From contig JAOEIQ010000001.1 in the NCBI GenBank assembly GCA_026162565.1, positions 1 to 64,000 of the forward strand: a stretch of 64,000 nucleotides of DNA, given 5' to 3'. Positions 59,678 through 64,000 of this stretch are shown piece by piece. The DNA is from Flavobacteriaceae bacterium NBU2973 (lineage in GTDB: Bacteria > Bacteroidota > Bacteroidia > Flavobacteriales > Flavobacteriaceae). The translations under genes were made by a program, and so were the position numbers. Position 1 is the stretch's first letter. Every line of letters starts with the position of its first letter. Below the pieces are notes generated by a model. The model was not told the origin of the DNA. It searched no databases and was given only the letters and a program-made list of their open reading frames with translations.

Positions 59678-62668
59678 TTACTTATAAAACAGTTTATCTA
59701 GAGTTACTTTTTGTTTTTGATCGTAAAGTTTTATAACCCTCACATCTTTTTTCTCGTTAGGCAAACCATAATTAGTAAATACGGTATACTTTAAAAAAGT
59801 AGGATTTAGCAACTCTTCCTCACTCAGACATTCTATATTAATAATCCACTCTCCAGAGGCAGCATCGTCGATAATAAATTCTTCAGTATGATAACCATTT
59901 TTTATTTCATCGAAAAGCCTGTCTTTATTATTAAAAATAGAATGTTGCCATTTATAATACTTTTTTTGAGGGCTTACAAACTGAATGTCAAATTCTACAT
60001 TAGGATCGTTCCATTCAAAAACAATACGAAGGTCTTTTTTAAAATTAGCAGTTAAAAACTCGTTAGGTAAATCTTTGTAGTTAATATGAACTCTATTATT
60101 AAGTACAAAGGCTTTTAATTCATTTTCTATAACATCTCCTAAACCAGTAAAATCTATTCCTTCAATTGACTTATTTAAAATATTTTTATAAATAGCCATA
60201 GCTTCATCATACATCTTTACTTTAGAATAAATAAGCGCTAAATCTCTGTATGATTGGGCGTCTTTTGGTCGTAAAGTCATGATCTCTTCATACAGGTATT
60301 TGGTTTTTTCAAGCTCTTCTAATGCTTCCAACTTATAAGCTAGAGCTTTTAGAGCCTTTACATTTTTGGGAGCCACTTCTGCGATTGTTGTTAAAATATC
60401 AATGGCTTTATCTTTATCCCAACGCATAAAATAATCTGAAGCATCAAAATAAAAAGGAATACTCTTTAAATCACCTTCCAGAATTAACCTATTGTAAATG
60501 TTTAACGCATCTTGATAGCCACTTGCTTGTTCTAATGCCAGTGTAACTTCAGACTTTTTTACAGAACTCTCCAATAATGGCAACTTCTCTTCATAATCAT
60601 TCCCTTTAACAAGAAGTTTATTTATTGGTTTTTCAACAAAATCGGGAGATCCTGATTTAGTTTTAATTATAAAAACACCTCCTCTACCCAATGTGCCATA
60701 TCTCACTGTTCCTGCTAAAGACTTAATTAATGTTATTTTTTTAATATTTTGAGGATCGATAAAATTAGGCGGATCTGTGTATATTATACCATCTACCACA
60801 AATATTGGGTCTGCAGGAAAGTTTATAGAAATAGTCCCTCGAATTGAATATTTAGCATCTAACCCATAACCGTTTACAGTAACACCAGGAAAGTTACCTC
60901 TTCTAATAACATCAGATAAAAATATCATGCTAGGTCTAATGTCTTTCTCTTCCATAACATTAACACCATAGCCTAAAGCATCTTTTTTAGAATTCCCAAA
61001 AGCACTTTCAACTTCTTCCTGCTTTTTCTTTTCAGCCTCAATAACTATTTCATTTAATATTTCTGCATCTGGAATCATTTCAACTTCAATAGGATTTGCA
61101 TTATTTACAATTACCTCTTTTTTCTCCATTGCCAAAAAAGTAAATTCTAAAATATCATCTATGCTTGCGCTAATTGTAAAGTTGCCATCAATATCTGTTT
61201 TGGTTTCTTTAAGCGTGCTTTTAACTCTAACCGATACACCTTGTAGTTTTAACTCTTCAGAAGATACATTTCCAGATATTACACTATCCGGTTTATAACT
61301 ATCATAGTCTTTTGTGTCTTCTAAATCTTTTAATATAAAGTTTAGTGCTTCTTTTTTAGACACTTCATTAAGATTTATATAGTAACCACCTTCATTAAAT
61401 GCAGCTCTTTGTAAGGCTACATGATTGGCATCTTTTTTAGAATTAACTGTAAATACAGGAATACTTATTTCTGTTTCTAGAGGTTCGAAAATTGTTTTAC
61501 CATCTGTAAATACTAATGCTATATCAGCGTTATTTTTATTTGTTTTTAAAACATTTTTAAAACTTGTTGCACCATTATAGTTTATAGATTCTAAATGATT
61601 AATTAATTTGTCAGCATTACCATTTCTAATTTGAAACTCTTGCTCGAAAACTTCAGTATTACTAAAGGTAATGAGATCTATTTTTAATGACTTAAACTGT
61701 TTTAAATAGCTCTTTAAAAAATCTAACTCTTTATTTAAATCTCTCGAGTACATTGAGTATGATACATCCCAGTAAAGAGTGATTTTCTCTGGAGAAAACC
61801 TATTAACATCTAAACCGTCTACATTTAATATTTCTGAAGAAAGCACACTAAAATTAAGTGATATAAACTTCATTTTATTCCACTTATCCTTACTAATGTA
61901 TCTTGTAAACGAATTACCCTTATAATCTTTTCTAGCAGAAATAGCTAAACTTATGTCGCTACCAAACACCTCTAATAACTCAAGACTAATAACCACATCA
62001 TCGCTTACAAAAATATTATACGGTTTTAGGTCTATAACTTCTAAACCTGATTTTTTAGAAATAGTATGAAAAATATTTTGAGAACTAATTTTTTTATGAG
62101 GTTTTCCACGTTTATACTCATAAATATTAACACGTACTTTAATACTATCTGAAGCATTCTCTAACACATTAAATTTAAAATCTAATAATTGCGTATTGTC
62201 TTTACGTATTTTAATTTTAGTGGCGAGCTCGCCTCCAAGCGCTTTTTTATCTTTCCAATAGCCCATTAAATCAGAACTATTGTCATTAGAACCTAATCTT
62301 ACTTGTACTTTTTTATCGTTGGTAATTACTACCGCATCAAGCGCTAATGGTTCTGGCCGCAAATAGATTTTATTAGTATTAACTAGATATCTTTCAAATT
62401 GTTTTTTACTGACTTTAAGCGTTTGATAACCTAAAGCAGAAACTTGAAGTTCATCTGTATTTCCAATAGCGTCATCAAGATATAAGAGCTTAAAATCGCC
62501 ATTAGCATCGCTTACTGTTCCAATACTTTTTTCAAAAAAACCAATATTTGCATACGGAATAGGTTGATTAGTTTTTTTATCTAAAAGTTTAGCTTCAATA
62601 GTTGTTTCATATTGGGCAAAACAAGTTAGTGAACAGATTAAAGCTAAAAAAAGGAAATGTTTTTTCAT
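59678..62668 (-). CDS. VWA / TonB-plug / TPR hybrid surface protein, copy 1
   Basis: This is a 996-residue exported protein with an unusual domain order. A signal peptide (1-18) is followed by a CarboxypepD_reg-like domain (about 22-105) and a beta-rich region (about 130-285). A VWA domain (about 293-430) has an intact MIDAS: DVSYS near residue 300, NGATSF and FTDGKT. A second carboxypeptidase-like domain comes next (about 463-545), then a TonB plug-like domain (about 560-675; IFLSDVIRRGNFPGVTVNGY, VRYGTLGRGGVFIIKTKSG) without any beta-barrel. TPR helices (about 705-850) lead to a C-terminal DUF2135/YfaP-like domain (KDLRIVFEWNDPNVEFDIQF). It has no sorting domain. A paralogue follows upstream. 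Confidence 0.8.
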   Translation of the reverse strand: MKKHFLFLALICSLTCFAQYETTIEAKLLDKKTNQPIPYANIGFFEKSIGTVSDANGDFKLLYLDDAIGNTDELQVSALGYQTLKVSKKQFERYLVNTNKIYLRPEPLALDAVVITNDKKVQVRLGSNDNSSDLMGYWKDKKALGGELATKIKIRKDNTQLLDFKFNVLENASDSIKVRVNIYEYKRGKPHKKISSQNIFHTISKKSGLEVIDLKPYNIFVSDDVVISLELLEVFGSDISLAISARKDYKGNSFTRYISKDKWNKMKFISLNFSVLSSEILNVDGLDVNRFSPEKITLYWDVSYSMYSRDLNKELDFLKSYLKQFKSLKIDLITFSNTEVFEQEFQIRNGNADKLINHLESINYNGATSFKNVLKTNKNNADIALVFTDGKTIFEPLETEISIPVFTVNSKKDANHVALQRAAFNEGGYYINLNEVSKKEALNFILKDLEDTKDYDSYKPDSVISGNVSSEELKLQGVSVRVKSTLKETKTDIDGNFTISASIDDILEFTFLAMEKKEVIVNNANPIEVEMIPDAEILNEIVIEAEKKKQEEVESAFGNSKKDALGYGVNVMEEKDIRPSMIFLSDVIRRGNFPGVTVNGYGLDAKYSIRGTISINFPADPIFVVDGIIYTDPPNFIDPQNIKKITLIKSLAGTVRYGTLGRGGVFIIKTKSGSPDFVEKPINKLLVKGNDYEEKLPLLESSVKKSEVTLALEQASGYQDALNIYNRLILEGDLKSIPFYFDASDYFMRWDKDKAIDILTTIAEVAPKNVKALKALAYKLEALEELEKTKYLYEEIMTLRPKDAQSYRDLALIYSKVKMYDEAMAIYKNILNKSIEGIDFTGLGDVIENELKAFVLNNRVHINYKDLPNEFLTANFKKDLRIVFEWNDPNVEFDIQFVSPQKKYYKWQHSIFNNKDRLFDEIKNGYHTEEFIIDDAASGEWIINIECLSEEELLNPTFLKYTVFTNYGLPNEKKDVRVIKLYDQKQKVTLDKLFYK

Positions 62669-62875
62669 CTTAATATGGTTATGTTGCCGATTGACAATTA
62701 TTTAAATGCAGTAAAAATTATCTACATCTTCATTTAATTCCAATCAATTATCTAATTGAAATCAATTTTATGAATCTCAAAACACCCAACTAAACTAAAT
62801 ATAACTCAAAATAGAAAAGCTATCAAATAATTTATGCTAAATGGTTATATACAAGTTGCAGGCGGTAAAAGATAA

Positions 62876-64000
62876 TTAATTATAAAAAAACCTATCTAAA
62901 GTAACCTTTTGTTTTTGGTTATATAGTTTTACAACTTTTGTAAGTTTGGTTTCATTAGGTAAAGCGTAATTTTCATAAACAGTATATTTTAAAAATGTAG
63001 GGTTTAGCAACTCTTCATCACTTAAATATTCGATATTAATAATCCATTCGCCAGAAGTGGCATCATCTATAATAAATTCTTCAGTAGTGTATCCATTTTT
63101 AATTTCATCAAACATTCTGTCCTTGTTATTAAATAACGTATGCGACCAATTAAAATATTTTTTTTCAGGACTTACAAATTGAATGTCAAATTCAGCATTT
63201 GGGTCACTCCACTCAAAAACAATACGAAGGTCTTTTTTAAAATTAGCATTTAAAAGCTCGGTAGGTAAATCTTGATAATTTATATGAACTCTATTATTTA
63301 AAACGAATGCTCTTATTTCATTCTCGAGTACTTTGCCTAAACCTCTAAAATCAACTTCTTTTATAGAATTACTTAATATATTTTTATAAATATCCATTGC
63401 CTCTTTATACATCCCAATTTTAGGGTAGTTTAAAGCTAAATCTCTATAAGATTGTGCATCATTTGGTCTTAAAGCCAATATTTCTTCATAAACATATCTA
63501 GAGTGCTCATATTTTTCTAATTCGTCTAACTTATATGCTAATGCTTTTAAAGCCTTTATATTATTAGGTGCAACTTCAGCTATTGTTAACAAAATATCTA
63601 ATGCCTTTTTTCTATCCCAACGATTAAAATAATTTGCGGCATCAAAATAAAACGGAATCCCTCTAATTGATTTTTCTTTTAGTAACGTTGTGTAAATATT
63701 TAAAGCTTCGTTATAATTTGATGCTTTCTCTAAAGCTACTGTTACATTTGTTTTTTGCTCTAAATCGTCTATAAATGGTAATTCTTCTTCGTATTCATTA
63801 CCTTTAACTAAAAGCTTATTTACAGGCTCTTTAACAAAATCTCCATTACCAGATTTAGTTTTTATCTTAAAAACTCCTCCTCTACCTAGTGTTCCATATC
63901 TTACCGTTCCTGATAAAGATTTAATAAGTGATATTTTTTTTATGTTTTGAGCATCTAAAAAATTTGGTGGATCTGTATACACAACTCCATCGACATCAAA
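62876..64000 (-). CDS. VWA / TonB-plug / TPR hybrid protein, copy 2 (N-terminal part outside window)
   Basis: The frame is open to the window edge, so only the C-terminal 374 residues are visible. They align along their whole length with the preceding gene: plug end (FDVDGVVYTDPPNF, VRYGTLGRGGVFKIKTKSG), TPR helices (KALAYKLDELEKYEHSRYVY, ALRPNDAQSYRDLALNYP) and the YfaP-like end (KDLRIVFEWSDPNAEFDIQF). It is 207 bases upstream of copy 1 in the same orientation, with no gene between. The TPR part has diverged more than the C-terminal domain. Confidence 0.85.
   Translation of the reverse strand, partial: FDVDGVVYTDPPNFLDAQNIKKISLIKSLSGTVRYGTLGRGGVFKIKTKSGNGDFVKEPVNKLLVKGNEYEEELPFIDDLEQKTNVTVALEKASNYNEALNIYTTLLKEKSIRGIPFYFDAANYFNRWDRKKALDILLTIAEVAPNNIKALKALAYKLDELEKYEHSRYVYEEILALRPNDAQSYRDLALNYPKIGMYKEAMDIYKNILSNSIKEVDFRGLGKVLENEIRAFVLNNRVHINYQDLPTELLNANFKKDLRIVFEWSDPNAEFDIQFVSPEKKYFNWSHTLFNNKDRMFDEIKNGYTTEEFIIDDATSGEWIINIEYLSDEELLNPTFLKYTVYENYALPNETKLTKVVKLYNQKQKVTLDRFFYN

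Overview
This window looks like a chromosomal segment of a marine-type member of the Flavobacteriaceae (Bacteroidota). The evidence is the low G+C content, proteins carrying the type IX secretion (T9SS) type A C-terminal sorting domain, a SusC-like TonB-dependent receptor with a carboxypeptidase-like N-domain, DUF5916, DUF6503-like and DUF3109 proteins, LytTR/LytS-type two-component genes, class Ia ribonucleotide reductase, and promoters of the Bacteroidota type (TTTG, about 19 bases, TAnnTTTG) without Shine-Dalgarno sites. No phage, integrase, insertion sequence or CRISPR array was seen.

Layout. 1-2400: the end of a large surface protein with dockerin-like repeats, a T9SS partner protein, and two tandem small exported paralogues with related upstream boxes. 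2571-7131: a cyanophycin cluster (cphA, cphB, isoaspartyl peptidase). 7221-13927: polA, an ATP-grasp protein and a DUF5916 outer-membrane protein. 14075-17102: ribosomal genes rplM, rpsI, rpsB and tsf. 17276-21557: a beta-helix lipoprotein and its TonB-dependent receptor. 21579-25356: a MORN-type protein, a PiT-PhoU phosphate transporter with PHO-box-like repeats, and a DUF6503-like protein. 25371-28965: nrdB-nrdA. 28966-29640: a long divergent intergenic region with hairpins that serve no flanking gene. 29641-33935: one LytTR regulator and two histidine kinases that share an almost identical catalytic half. 33925-42377: housekeeping and envelope genes (DUF3109, MarC, an FAD enzyme, S41 protease, dCMP deaminase, HupE/UreJ, tRNA-Asn, RseP, M1 aminopeptidase). 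42564-45885: SCO protein, FeoA, FeoB and a 44-aa Cys-rich Feo partner. 45882-49258: a lipoprotein, a small exported protein and an S9 peptidase. 49380-55291: a metal-uptake operon (DtxR-type regulator, outer-membrane protein, TroA-like binding protein, ATPase, two permeases) interrupted by a four-helix-bundle gene. 55288-58294: DnaJ-TerB protein, a well-folded candidate structured RNA, bacilliredoxin, PlsC and an HD hydrolase. 58309-59666: an AraC regulator with a 57-aa follower and a 33-aa membrane peptide. 59678-64000: two tandem paralogues joining VWA, TonB-plug and TPR modules; the second runs off the window.

The most interesting items are the structured RNA at 56166-56269, the VWA/plug/TPR tandem pair, the metal permease whose conserved N-terminus has no usual start codon, the paired small exported proteins with their palindromic upstream boxes, the LytTR-type direct repeats shared by the regulator and the second kinase, and short palindromic interspersed repeats that have entered the rplM leader, the polA linker and the start of the metal ABC ATPase. 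All family assignments come from reading motifs and memory of the families; no database search was possible.
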